Source: Globisporangium splendens (Eukaryota; Oomycota; Peronosporomycetes; Pythiales; Pythiaceae). Taken from it: 64,000 nt of DNA. This document shows positions 43,492 through 53,945 of the stretch, piece after piece (the stretch's first letter is position 1; the number at the start of each line of letters is the position of its first letter). The translations under genes were made by a program, and so were the position numbers. The stretch is taken from assembly GCA_006386115.1 (NCBI GenBank), contig VFIW01000003.1, forward strand, positions 186,001 to 250,000. Reading direction: 5' to 3'. Under the pieces are notes generated by a model that was not told where the DNA came from, made no database searches, and saw only the letters and a program-made list of their open reading frames with translations.

Positions 43492-45234
43492 ATGGACATG
43501 GAAGCTGTCTCCACGGTGCTGGGCGCGGTCTCCTCGCCGCTGCTCCAGCCTGCGAAGTCTGCGAATGGCACTGCAGCTGGCGACGCGGCGACCTCCCCCT
43601 CCAGCCTGCTTCTCGACGCGATCATGCTCGTCGCCGTGCCCATTCTGCTCCAGCTGCTGCTCACACCCACAGGCATGAAGGACGCGTTGTTCAAGCTGCG
43701 AGGCGCATTGATCGGCGACCCAAACGCAGGCTTCGTGTTTCGCGAAATCACGGCGACGACGACGTATGGAGACTACTACGTTATGGACGAGTCGGTGCAT
43801 CGACACGGTCATTTGCTGCAAAAGGCGATCTTGGCGCACCTGACTGAGGTCTTGCAGTCCACACTGCGTGGGAGGGATATCCGATACGAGATGGTCGAGC
43901 GCGAGCTCAGTGACGAAGCAGCGGAAGATCTGGAGAAATTGAAACCGAGTGATGCTGCGAAGGACGACGACGACGACGTTTATTATTCTGACGACGAGCC
44001 GTCCGAGAGCGCTCAGTATGAGGCCATTAATCGACTGCGCATAGGCTCGATGCCGAAACTCGGTGAATGGATCGAAGTGCAACCAAAGGTTTTCTTCAAA
44101 CAATCCATTCTGCTACCTCCTCCTCCAGAGGACAACGAAGGCAACGAACGTTCGAGCATCTTGACAGGCAAACCCAAAGATGTCGTGAGTCTCTTCCAGT
44201 TCAAGTCCAACGCAGTGGATGGCGCCAAGATGATCGACAAGATCATTGATGAGGCTTTCGTCAAATACCAAATGCTCGAGCTCGCGAAACTCGCCAGCGA
44301 CAAGAAGAAATACATGTATGTACAGAGCCACCAAGTCGAAAAACCGAAGGAAGATGAGGACAATGAGAATGGAAAGAAGAAATCCTCCTCGACCAAGACG
44401 GTGGTATACAAGCGCTACGCTCTGGGTGAAGAAAAGACGTTCGCCAACTTGTTCTTTGACGAAAAAGAGCCACTTTTACGCCTTTTGAACAATTTCATGG
44501 ATCATTCGGGTAAATTTTCGATCAAAGGGTTCCCCTACAAGCTCGGTCTATTGCTCTATGGACCACCAGGCACGGGAAAGACGAGCCTCATCAAGGCCGT
44601 CGCTCACCACACGAAGCGCCACATCGTGACGATCTCTCTCGGCAAAATCCAGACAAACCAGGAGCTTATGAATGCGCTCTTTGACTTGCGCTTCAGCGTG
44701 GAAGGAGTGACCTTGCCCGTGAACATGACCTTTGAGGACGTCGTGTTCGTCATGGAGGATATCGATTGCGCTGCGTCGGTGGTCATGGCCCGAGAGAACA
44801 AGTCTGGCAAAGAACGCCGCTACAAGCGCTCGTCACCTTGGGCACCGTCTGCGTCCGATAAACTGAACCTATCGGGGCTTTTGAATGTACTTGATGGAGT
44901 CATTGATTGCCCCGGCAGAATCGTGATCATGACGACTAACCATCCTGAGAAACTCGACCCCGCGCTTATCCGACCGGGCCGAGTGAACAAGAAACTCGAG
45001 CTTGGGTACATGAGTCGCGAGAGCATCCGAGAGATGGTCGAGTATTACTCACTGGCAAAATTCACATCAGAGCAGGAAGCGACACTTTGTGCCCTCGTGA
45101 AGGAAGGCGGCCAGTCGAAAATCACGCCGGCGACAGTAGAAGCACTTTCAGCGGAGTACGATGATATCGACTCGATGCTGCAAGCACTGAAGCTGCTACA
45201 GAGTGCAAACGGAACTGAAACATGGATGAGCTAA
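43492..45234 (+). CDS. BCS1-like AAA ATPase, first gene of right module
   Basis: From the ATG at 43492 this is 580 residues without introns. A hydrophobic segment (LLLDAIMLVAVPILLQLLL, about 41-59) probably anchors the protein. An acidic stretch (KDDDDDVYYSDDEPSES) follows near residues 158-175. The AAA core has GPPGTGKTS (about 357), VVFVMEDIDC (about 417) and TTNHPEKLDPALIRPGR (to about 496). Its N-terminal half is duplicated as the broken fragment at 18640-19138. It is the intact representative of the first gene of the inverted module. A membrane-anchored AAA translocase or chaperone role is inferred from Bcs1 and plant BCS1-like proteins. Confidence 0.82.
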   Translation: MDMEAVSTVLGAVSSPLLQPAKSANGTAAGDAATSPSSLLLDAIMLVAVPILLQLLLTPTGMKDALFKLRGALIGDPNAGFVFREITATTTYGDYYVMDESVHRHGHLLQKAILAHLTEVLQSTLRGRDIRYEMVERELSDEAAEDLEKLKPSDAAKDDDDDVYYSDDEPSESAQYEAINRLRIGSMPKLGEWIEVQPKVFFKQSILLPPPPEDNEGNERSSILTGKPKDVVSLFQFKSNAVDGAKMIDKIIDEAFVKYQMLELAKLASDKKKYMYVQSHQVEKPKEDEDNENGKKKSSSTKTVVYKRYALGEEKTFANLFFDEKEPLLRLLNNFMDHSGKFSIKGFPYKLGLLLYGPPGTGKTSLIKAVAHHTKRHIVTISLGKIQTNQELMNALFDLRFSVEGVTLPVNMTFEDVVFVMEDIDCAASVVMARENKSGKERRYKRSSPWAPSASDKLNLSGLLNVLDGVIDCPGRIVIMTTNHPEKLDPALIRPGRVNKKLELGYMSRESIREMVEYYSLAKFTSEQEATLCALVKEGGQSKITPATVEALSAEYDDIDSMLQALKLLQSANGTETWMS

Positions 45235-45816
45235 GTGACAAAATATGAGCAATCCGATTCTTGTTTTACTTCATGGTGATTTTTGTCGCTTTTGTATTCC
45301 TCGCGAGCACCGAACACCGGGTTGGAATGCCCTTCAGCATGCTCTGATGTGTCGTCAGCATGGCCAAAGTTTCGCCCATAGGGTTATTCATGTGCACACA
45401 GTAGACACTTCTTACAACCACAACAAACCCGATTGCATTCTCCGACCACTTTCACACCCAAAGAAGTGAACGACTTCGGAGCTACGATCTCAAAAGAGAC
45501 ACCGAAAGAGAGATCGCGACATTTCAACCCATCAAAGCTCGCGTTGACTGGGCTGAGTGTCGCAGTCATTCGCGACATGAATCTTCCCGATATTGCAAGG
45601 CTTCCACGAAGTGGTTGGCTTGCACACGAAGTGAAGACCAACACTCACTGACTGCACCCATGTCAAGAGATCATCACTCACACTATGACCACCATTCATT
45701 CTCAGAAACCATTTCAATGGACGTGCACCCTCCTCAACTCCAGCGCAACGACAGCCAAGTTGGTCTGGTGTTCATGTTTCCCACTTTCCTTTTTGCAGCC
45801 TCAACGGCAATCCGAA
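45235..45816. other. Spacer between the two AAA genes of the right module
   Basis: Contains sequence also found in the left inverted copy (GCGACATTTCAACCC near 45510-45530; 5' leader similarity near 45690-45816), marking the extent of the duplicated block. Confidence 0.6.
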
Positions 45817-47494
45817 ATGTCCAGCGTAATGAGCTCCACGGCAGTCGAACTCGGACTGATCAACTCTTTCCGCACGGGCAACGTCGTCATTGACACGCTC
45901 GTGTGCATGCTGATCCCTTTCCTCATCCAGAAAGTGGTGACGGCCGCCAATGCGCATGGATCCATCTCCTCGCTTATCTACAACTACTGTTTCGCCAGCA
46001 AGACCGTCGCTGGTGTGACACGAACGATCGAGATCACGCAGAGGTACAACCAGTACGGCAAGGTCTGGGACTACGAACAGAAGAACCACCTGCTGCAGAA
46101 AGCCATCTCGATCTACTTGTCCGAGATCCTGGATCTCAACGGTAAGAGTGGAGTGTATGAACTCTTGGAGAATCCAAAGAAGAACGCTGATAGAGCCAAG
46201 AGCATCTGCAGCAACGACTCGGACAGTGGATCGACCACTGGTTCCTCTTCGTACGACGATTTGGAAGGCAGTGACTGGGGCGATGAAGACGACTATGGGA
46301 GCACCTCCGTCAGCAAACTCAGTGTGGAGATCTTGCCGCAAATGAATGAGTGGATTCGCGTCGAGGAAGGCGTGTACTTCATGCATTGCATCGATGCTCC
46401 TGAAGCTTCCGGCGAATCCAAAAGCAAGATGAAGGAGGAGAAAGTGATTTTCAAGTTTCACTCGACACTCGAAGACGGCTCCGACCGCATCGACGCATTC
46501 ATCAACCGCGCGTTCGCCAACTATCAGCAGATGGAGAAAGAGAAGCATGCGAAAGACAAGTCGCGCTACTTTTACATCCAATCTGGCGGCGACGTGAAGC
46601 CCAAGGAAGGTGACGATGCGGCTGCTTCCACGGCTGTTGCGTACAAACGGCTACGTGCTCGGGGAAGACAAGACGTTTGCCAATCTGTTTTTGGACGGGA
46701 AGCAGCAAGTGCTGCAGCTTCTTGACAACTTCACCACGAGATCCGGGAAGTTCGCGATCAAGGGGTTCCCATACAAGCTCGGTCTTCTCTTGCACGGACC
46801 GCCTGGAACTGGCAAAACGAGCTTGATCAAGGCGATTGCACAGTACACCAGGCGCCATATTGTGACCATCTCGCTCGCCAAGATCAAGACCAACCAGGAA
46901 CTCATGGACGCCGTTTTTGACTTGAAATTCGCCGTTCAGGGTCTCGATTTGCCGGTGCAGATGGGGTTTGAGGACGTCGTGTTTGTCATGGAAGACATCG
47001 ATTGCGCCTCGTCGGTTGTCGACGCTCGCAAGGCAGAAGACCCAACGCCAAAGGCTATCAGCACTAAGGATGATCTCCCAAAGCTCGTGGGTCCAATGCT
47101 CAAGCCAAAGGAGAGAAGCGACCGCTTGAACCTCTCTGGGCTCTTGAACGTGCTCGACGGTGTCATTGACTGCCCTGGCCGAATCGTGATCATGACGACG
47201 AACCATCCGGAGAAGCTGGACCCCGCGCTCATTCGACCCGGCCGTGTGAACAAGAAGCTCTTGCTTTCTCACATGGGCGTCCCGCAGATCCAGGAGATGA
47301 TCGAGTACTACTGCATGGCGAAGTTCACTCCGGAGCAATCGCGATCACTCACTGAAGCGTTCTCTGCACCGGACCAGAAGTTCACACCAGCCGAAATCGA
47401 AGAATTTTGTGCAGAATATGACGACATCGACTCAATTCTGGTGCAATTGACAACGAATCTCGCGAAAGCGCCACTGAGCTCGGCGACCTATTGA
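45817..47494 (+). pseudogene. BCS1-like AAA ATPase, right copy, single-base frameshift
   Basis: Translation from the ATG at 45817 runs in frame through the N-domain to about 46648. There, one extra C (ACAAACGGCTAC; ACAAAGGCTAC in the left copy) shifts the frame. The remaining ~280 codons, with GPPGTGKTS, VVFVMEDIDC and ALIRPGR, continue in the +1-shifted frame to the stop at 47494. Both halves are otherwise undamaged and almost identical to the left copy at 16626-18306, so the lesion is recent or an assembly error. The N-terminus (MSSVMSSTAVELGLINSFRTGN) is intact here but broken in the left copy. The C-termini differ (left ends DLMRNKQDKQ, right ends ATY). Confidence 0.75.
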
Positions 47495-47774
47495 CGGCAT
47501 AGAATGATGAGCAATGAAGCCTTGCATCCACACGTAACATAGCACATAGAAGCACACAAGAAATACTCACAGAATGTACGATATCAAGCATTTTCCCATC
47601 AAAAACTGTCTTTCGACAGGACCATTTCAGTTATATTGTAACTTCATGAAGAAATCACAAAGGGAACCCATTCGCCTGTTCTTTGGAGTGCAAGTTGCCG
47701 TTGTCGCTAGATTAACCCCTCCAAGACGGACAGAAATTCCACCATTTAATCGATCGCTTCGACCATAGTACACG
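47495..47774. other. Convergent intergenic region
   Basis: A short AT-rich 3' spacer that marks the right edge of the accessory block. Confidence 0.4.
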
Positions 47775-48719
47775 CTAAAATCCAAGCTCTTCCAGCTCAC
47801 CTGCCGACCGCATCAAAAACTCAGCATACTCGCCCGAGCTTCGCACCTCCAGACACGCTTTCCCCAGTGGGTATCTCGCCAAATTAGGTGCCCACTGCTT
47901 CTGTTTGAGTCCTTTCGGCACGACGAATGCCTCGGGGACGTGACAGTGGCCGTGCAGTTTATGGAAACTTCGGAGCGCGGGGAGAAACGCGCCATACCAC
48001 TTTGCTTCGGCGGAGTCCCAGAGGAACCCGAGAGCGTCGAGATCCTCAATCTGGTAACTACGCAAGCGCTTGCGTGATTTTCGGATGTCTTCCAATTGAG
48101 CGCCGAGCGTGTACCCCCACGCGATCAGCGGCCACTGCTCGTCCTTGTAAGGAACAATGAAACTCGGCGGGACGTTCACGTCGCCTTCTTTCTTCACGTA
48201 GATCCGCAGACAGTGCATCGTGAGCTCTTCCCAGAGGTACTGGTTCCAGTCCGAGACCAACGGGAACCCCATTTCAAAGAGCTCCAGCACGATCGGCTCG
48301 TTCTCGGCTTCGTACGACACGTCCATGAACGTCGCGAGCTCTTTCCCCAATCGCGCACCGCGCATCTGCTCAGGCCACGGCTGCGCACTTGGGAGTCTCA
48401 CGGGGATCTTGTAATACAGCGGCACGGCGAAGTGTCCCTTCTCCTCGTAAAAGATCCGCAATGCCGCCACGAGCCACTCAAACTCCTGACCGGTGACAGT
48501 AGACGCAGGCGATTGCTTTATCACAACACGCACGGTATGCGGTGGTATATCTGCCTTTAACTCGTCGTACGCGGGCTTCTTGTCTGTAGAGAGTGGCGTA
48601 GTGCTTGCGTCACGGACGCGCCTGCTGTTGCCCAGATTGGGGATCACCCGCGTCGAATGGCGCACCTTCTTGCTGCTCTGGGCGGGCTTGGCGGGGGAGA
48701 TGGAGCTCGAGACCTTCAT
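47775..48719 (-). CDS. Helicase-associated (HA) domain repeat protein
   Basis: From the ATG at 48719 this is 314 residues. After a basic Ser/Lys-rich N-terminus come three ~65-70-residue helicase-associated units. Each has an aromatic residue early, a G-H/D-V-P-x-x-(F/Y) core and a LG-x-x-L tail: FEWLVAALRIFYEEKGHFAVPLYYKIP, then MHCLRIYVKKEGDVNVPPSFIVP...YTLGAQL, then YGAFLPALRSFHKLHGHCHVPEAFVVP...YPLGKACLEVR. HA domains accompany helicases in bacteria and occur as stand-alone arrays in stramenopiles; nucleic-acid binding is presumed. The basic N-terminus could be an organelle or nuclear signal. The frame remains open upstream to 48836 but without an ATG. Confidence 0.75.
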   Translation of the reverse strand: MKVSSSISPAKPAQSSKKVRHSTRVIPNLGNSRRVRDASTTPLSTDKKPAYDELKADIPPHTVRVVIKQSPASTVTGQEFEWLVAALRIFYEEKGHFAVPLYYKIPVRLPSAQPWPEQMRGARLGKELATFMDVSYEAENEPIVLELFEMGFPLVSDWNQYLWEELTMHCLRIYVKKEGDVNVPPSFIVPYKDEQWPLIAWGYTLGAQLEDIRKSRKRLRSYQIEDLDALGFLWDSAEAKWYGAFLPALRSFHKLHGHCHVPEAFVVPKGLKQKQWAPNLARYPLGKACLEVRSSGEYAEFLMRSAGELEELGF

Positions 48720-49234
48720 GCTTGGTCCCCTTGCTGCTCTTCTGTGCTGTTGTGTAAACTGGGAGTGGCGCTTGCAGCGCGCGCGACGCACGGAGCGGAG
48801 TGATGTGTCGAAGGGCAATACTCGCAGGGATTGCACCCATGCAAGATCTGCAGAAGGAAATCGGGCAAGTCCAAAGCGGTGGACTACCTGGTAGCCAAGA
48901 ATGCCTGGTTTGTTGGATCGATGTGGACCACGTCACCAAACATTCACCGACGTGGTCCACGCCACTAAAAATCGAATTTCTCGCATTTCAGCCAATGAGA
49001 ACCTGTTTAACATCTGATCGTGGTCAATGGGAGATTTTCTAGCCTTTACGAGTCGTACTAATCAGCGATTGCTCCAGTGTGATGAGTCGCGAGGCTAAAC
49101 ATTGGCACGCTGGAAATGGACTCGCATGGAGATTTCAATGGTAAACGGGATTCCCTGCGTGATGACGGCATTCGCGGGTGCCTAGTGGCGCCAGAGACCG
49201 CAGCATGAGCTGCTCCATGCCATTACCTCCATGA
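48720..49234. other. Divergent intergenic region
   Basis: The upstream region of two divergent genes. No other gene is seen. Confidence 0.4.
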
Positions 49235-49250
49235 GCTCATTTCAGTATTC
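49235..49250 (+). promoter_or_regulatory. Inr-like core promoter, HAD phosphatase gene
   Basis: GCTCATTTCAGTATTC resembles the oomycete Inr-FPR, only about 20 bp before the ATG at 49257, implying a very short 5' leader. Confidence 0.5.
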
Positions 49251-49256
49251 GCCGCC

Positions 49257-50161
49257 ATGGTGACACCAGCCTCTCCAAATCCAGCCACAACATCCGACAC
49301 GTCCAGCAAGATGACTGCACCACGCGTGCTTGTGGTGTTTGACTACGACTGCTCGCTCGTGGACGTCGACTCGGAGATCTTCATGGTGCAGATGCTGTAC
49401 CCGGAGCTGCTGACGGAGCTCCAGGACACGACGATGACGTGGTCGGAGCTCGCGAAGGAAATGTCGCGCCGCCTGTATGTGGACCGGCCGCACATCACCG
49501 CGGACATCATCAAGACCACGGCGGCGCAGGTTCCAGTGCAGAGCAAGATGCTCGATGCGCTGCGTCTCGCTGCCGAGACGTTCGGCGCTGAGGTGAAGAT
49601 CGTGAGTGACGCCAACACGGTGTACATTCAGAGCCTGCTGGACCATTACGAGCTGAGCGCGCATGTGAGCGAAGTGGTGACGAATCCCGCGCGCTTCGAC
49701 GACGGAATCGGAAATGGCCGACATCTGCGCGTCGAGCCCCACCATCCAAGTGATAGCGAGCCGCATGGGTGTCCACATTGTCCGCTCAATATGTGCAAAG
49801 GCCGGATTCTTGATGAGATCCTGCAGCGCAAGGAGCCATTTGCCTGCGTGTTGTACGTCGGTGACGGCGCCGGGGACTTTTGTCCAGTTACGCGGCTATC
49901 CAAGTACGTATGCTCGTGCATGAGGACTCATTTTGATATCGGTGATGCTGACTTGAATACTTGGTTTCTTTATGGCATAGAAACGATATGGTGTTTGCCC
50001 GCCAAGATGACCTGAAGGGCGGCAAATCCTTTGAGCTCTTGGCGAAGATCAATGCGCACCGCGACCAAGTGCACGCGTCCGTGGTGCCCTGGAGCTCGGG
50101 TGAAGACATTTACGCCCATTTCCACGAGTTCTTCAAGACGCACAGCGCTGAGACGTATTGA
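49257..50161 (+). CDS. PHOSPHO1/PHOSPHO2-like HAD phosphatase
   Basis: Exons 49257-49903 and 49981-50161 give 275 residues. The HAD fold has motif I VVFDYDCSLVDVDSE (nucleophile and acid/base Asp), motif II in KIVSDANTVYIQSLL, a Cys/His cluster CPHCPLNMCKG typical of the PHOSPHO family, and motif IV LYVGDGAGDFCPVTRLS. Splicing joins it to KNDMVFARQDDLKGG. The family dephosphorylates phosphoethanolamine and phosphocholine, or pyridoxal phosphate in PHOSPHO2. In motif I the usual Thr/Asn-Ile-Val pattern is Cys-Ser-Leu-Val, a mild variation. The ATG context (GCCGCCATGG) is strong. It converges on the OST3/6-like gene with 77 bp between stops. Confidence 0.85.
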
Positions 50162-50238
50162 ACCATTGCAGGCGCTTTATGGGGACAAACAAAAAAGACA
50201 AACTCGTAAAAGAAACACAACAACATGCATCATGTTCT

Positions 50239-51636
50239 TTACTTGGTAAGCCATGGGTGCTTGAAGATGAACGTAAAATGCAGGATCGTGTACGCGATAC
50301 CAATAAGCAGCAGCGGCAACCCGAGCATGTCGCTTCGCCCCGATTTCGAGCGCAGCATCGGCATGATCTCGACGATGGAGAACGCCGCGAGCGAGATCAA
50401 AAAGCTCCACGAGCCGCTGAGCAGCCCCTCGAGCACGAACTGGCGCCGTCCACTCGGGTGGAAAAACACTAAGCCGTAGCTCGGGTGGAAGTAGAAAAGT
50501 GACATGCGGTGGATTACCGCATGGAAGATACCGCTGTACGCGACGTACATGACTCCCAAGCTCCAGACAAACCACACAAAGCGACCCTGCAGCGTTCGCA
50601 GCACGATCTCGCGGTTATCGTACACGATGAACCCGACGAACGCGAGGACTCCGAGAACTGGCAGAAACTCGACCACGGACGAAGACGACTCGCCTTGTGG
50701 TCCCTGTCGAGCCGCTGCTTTGGATGACGACATGGATGGCGACAGCTTGCTCTTCACGTACCACTGGCGAATGAATTCGCTCACGATGGCGCCGAGTTGC
50801 TGCTGCTGGGATGGAGTCTCGCCACTTACTTCTCTTTCGTCCACTTTGCTGGTTCCTGGTGAGACAGACTTGGCGGTTCTTCTTCCGCTTTGAGGGTTGC
50901 TGGTTTGCTGCTGGAATATCTCGAGGAGCTTTTCGCGCGACGACAGGTCCAGAAAATTTGTCTCGGGGTGCGCGTACCGCTGGAAGTTTGGCGACGACCG
51001 TGGAGGGATCCACAGCAGCGACGGTCGAGTCGTCACGCGGTGCTGTGTAGTGGGAGCAACACAACCAAAATAGTGTTGAAAAAAGGATGATACGGGGGAC
51101 ATGTAATGATAAACGGAACTCACATAGCGAAGCATTACGTCGAGGAGCTCTTCTGGGACGGAAACGATGCGGAGGTTAGCGTATGCGTTCGCAATCATGT
51201 CGAGTGACTCCACCAGCAGCGCGTTTTCCTGCGTCTGAATGTCCATACATTCTCTCGATGCTGACTCAACAGGTGCACTGTCACGGAACCACAGCAACTC
51301 GTCGTCGTCTCCATCGTCATCGCTGTCAGCTGCAAGAGTTGGAGGCTCGCAATCTTTGGTTGTGCTGCCAAAGTACAGGACCAAGGGACTATCTCGTGCT
51401 CTGGACATGATGAGCGTCTCGTACTGAGTCCACACGTACTCGAAATCGCTGGAGGCATTCGCAGCAAGCGTCGACAGACCTCGCGGTGAGGCGGCTCGAA
51501 GCGGGACAAAGAGCTCATCCCTAGCGTCTCTAGAGGCAGCTGTGGTCGCGATAGACAATCCTCCTGACGCGATCGTGGCAACGCAGAGCACCGCTGTCGC
51601 AGAGGCAGCGACCGCGCGCCATCGCACGCTCTGCAT
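50239..51636 (-). CDS. OST3/OST6-like oligosaccharyltransferase subunit
   Basis: Exons 51636-51124 and 51042-50239 give 438 residues. There is a cleavable signal peptide (AVAASATAVLCVATIASGG) and a lumenal thioredoxin-fold region (FEYVWTQYETLIMSRARDSPLVLYF, then VSVPEELLDVMLRY spliced to HRVTTRPSLLWIPP). A Ser/Gln-rich linker follows, then four C-terminal membrane segments (VEFLPVLGVLAFVGFIVY; FVWSLGVMYVAYSGIFHAVI; SGSWSFLISLAAFSIVEI; LPLLLIGIAYTILHFTFIF). This topology and the SG-x-x-H-x-x-I-H / FVLEG motifs fit OST3/OST6 (N33/MAGT1), which hold glycosylation substrates through mixed disulfides. No CxxC redox pair is visible in the lumenal domain, so oxidoreductase function may be lost. Confidence 0.78.
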   Translation of the reverse strand: MQSVRWRAVAASATAVLCVATIASGGLSIATTAASRDARDELFVPLRAASPRGLSTLAANASSDFEYVWTQYETLIMSRARDSPLVLYFGSTTKDCEPPTLAADSDDDGDDDELLWFRDSAPVESASRECMDIQTQENALLVESLDMIANAYANLRIVSVPEELLDVMLRYVSSVYHYMSPVSSFFQHYFGCVAPTTQHRVTTRPSLLWIPPRSSPNFQRYAHPETNFLDLSSREKLLEIFQQQTSNPQSGRRTAKSVSPGTSKVDEREVSGETPSQQQQLGAIVSEFIRQWYVKSKLSPSMSSSKAAARQGPQGESSSSVVEFLPVLGVLAFVGFIVYDNREIVLRTLQGRFVWFVWSLGVMYVAYSGIFHAVIHRMSLFYFHPSYGLVFFHPSGRRQFVLEGLLSGSWSFLISLAAFSIVEIMPMLRSKSGRSDMLGLPLLLIGIAYTILHFTFIFKHPWLTK

Positions 51637-51996
51637 CTTGTGTTCGATTGCTCAATCTTCGGCACTCCTCCACTCGGAGACGTTGGTTCTCGGTGTCAGG
51701 AGGTATCAAATATCAGGTTCAGCACTTTATTAACACAGAAGAGAATTCGTTTGATACTTTGGTATCCGGAGCGAGTTTCGTATCAATCGTAATACTATTT
51801 TAAAGAGTCTACTCATTTGGAGGGAGCTCCTCATATTCTGGCCAAAGACACCACCAACATTTTCGTATGTGCTGCATGGACTTTGTTTTGAAAAAGAAAA
51901 AAATGACGCTGGGTTATTTCCATTTGCAACCTTCACTGACTAAGTAAACGCAACTGTCCTCCTTCACCGTTCGCTTCTTGTTTCTCCATTGCCGAG
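51637..51996. other. Intergenic region
   Basis: A short AT-rich spacer between two minus-strand genes. Nothing else is seen. Confidence 0.4.
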
Positions 51997-53945
51997 TTAC
52001 GCGACAAACGAGGTTGGCTCGGCGCCGACGCCTCCGGCGTGCTCGTGCACCAACTTGGCCAGTTGCAGCGCCAACTCATCGGCATCGGCTTGGGTCTGCG
52101 CCTCCGCGTACACACGCACAGCGTCTTCAGTTCCCGATGGACGGATGAAACCGCGGCCTTGCTTCGACTGGTACGCCTGCAAGAGCTCGCCAAGCGCCGA
52201 GCGCAGGTTGTCAGGTCCGAGCACCTTCGTGTCGTCCACTTCGTCAACCTTGATCACGCTGCGGTCAGCGATCTTGACCTTCGTCTGGCGGCTCGGGAGG
52301 TCGTGGTAGATGCGATCCCAGTCCGCGATCGACCAGTTCTTCTGGATCAGCAGCACTTCCACAAACAGCAAGTCGCTCATGGCATCGCCCGTGGCCTGGT
52401 TGATCAATTGGTGCGCCGCCAAGAATTGCGCAAGCGCCTGCTTCTTGCGCTCATCGTGGATCGTGTTTTCCCACTTGTGCAGCTTGTCCATCAAAGCGTC
52501 CTTGACGATCACAGTGCCGTGGCCGTTCGCCTCAAAGTAGATACCCACATCGAATTCGGTCGCCTTCTTGTGGCAGTACTTGACGCCAGTCTTGGCTTGC
52601 GCCACGCGAATGCCTCGCGACTGCAAGTATCGCGCCGCAGCACCATTCGCGTACGCGGTCTGCACGCAGCCAAGCGACACGCCTTCACGGTCGAGTTCGA
52701 GGATGCGCAGCTTATCGGCGAAGAATTCAGCAAACAAGCACGCGATCTTGTCGCCGTCCAGCAAGTGCCACACGCCTTCCTGGTCAAAGTAGTGGAACAC
52801 GACACGGTCGGCATCGCCATCGAGACTGCAGTAACGCTTGCCACGGTCCGAGTCGCGAGATAAACCAGTTGGAGGCTTGCGTGCCTTCTGCACGTGTTCC
52901 GCACCGCTTTCGTGGTTCAACTCGCCGTCGCTCGGCGTGTTGACGATCTCCAAGTGCAGCGATTCACCTAATTCCTTGGCGAGCTTCGCGAGCTGCAACG
53001 CTCCGACACCGTGGGCGCAATCGACGTACAATGGTGTACGCATTTCCAACTTCTTGGAGTCGATGTTCGCAGTCAACTGCTTGAACGCATCCGCGAGCAT
53101 GTTGTAGTAGCCAACTTCCGAAGCCCAATCGCCCTTGTTGTATTGTTCGTAGTTCCACTGCACACGACAACAACAAGCACATGCCGAGTGTTAGCACAAA
53201 GACCGTCAAGCACACGACGCAATTAGCCAACTGTACTTACCATGCGGACAAGGTGGTGCAGTTGCGGCGTCGTCTGGAGACCAAAGTCGAGCACGTTGCC
53301 GCCAACGACAAGCGCACCTTCACGCGCCAATTCAGCCAAATGCTACAATAATGTCAATATGGTTTGCAGCAGCAATCGTCAGCTCCATGGATAAAACTTC
53401 TTCATATCAATTGTTCGATGACATCAGCTACCTCGCTGGATTGGCGGGTGTCCTTCGCGATGAACACATTGCCGGTCTGGTCCAAGTTGATCTTCTCGGC
53501 CAAGATAATCGAGTCGAGGATGTCCACGACCTTGTCTGGGCTCGCGTTCGCCAACTGCACCGCGTACTATAACCATAACCCCCAAGAAAGAGAAAACGTT
53601 AGGCACTTATTCGATCGCCATCGCATTTTCAAAGAGAAGCAAACCAACCTTTTCCCAGCTCTGCTTGAGCATGTCGCCGCGCGGGTCGATGATCTTGAGT
53701 CCGTTGTCGCTTCCCGGGTTGTGCGACGCCGTGATCATGATGCCCGTGATCTTTCCCTCGCACTTGGAGCGCAGCACCGCGAGGATGCCCATGCGGTGGC
53801 ACGTGGACGTGAGCAGCGACGCTTCTTCGCGGAAGCCGGCCGTGCCGTACTGCAGCTCGCGCGCGCCGAGCGCCTGCGGCTTGACGTACTTGGCCACTTC
53901 GTCCACGACGCGAGGGGTCTTGTCGGCGATGCTGACGGCGCTCAT
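51997..53945 (-). CDS. PGM3: Phosphoacetylglucosamine mutase (EC 5.4.2.3)
   Basis: Exons 53945-53649, 53566-53432, 53342-53241 and 53157-51997 give 564 residues, normal for AGM1/PGM3. The enzyme interconverts GlcNAc-6-P and GlcNAc-1-P on the route to UDP-GlcNAc, used for chitin, N-glycans and GPI anchors. Key motifs are present: the phosphoserine loop TASHNPGSDNG (about 72-82), the metal loop DGDADR (about 290), the sugar-binding FEANGHGT (about 387) and the phosphate-binding RPSGTEDAVRVYAEA (about 516). These are of the eukaryotic PAGM type rather than the phosphoglucomutase type. All three introns are 77-90 bp GT-AG. A (GA)n tract lies in the 5' leader. Confidence 0.93.
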
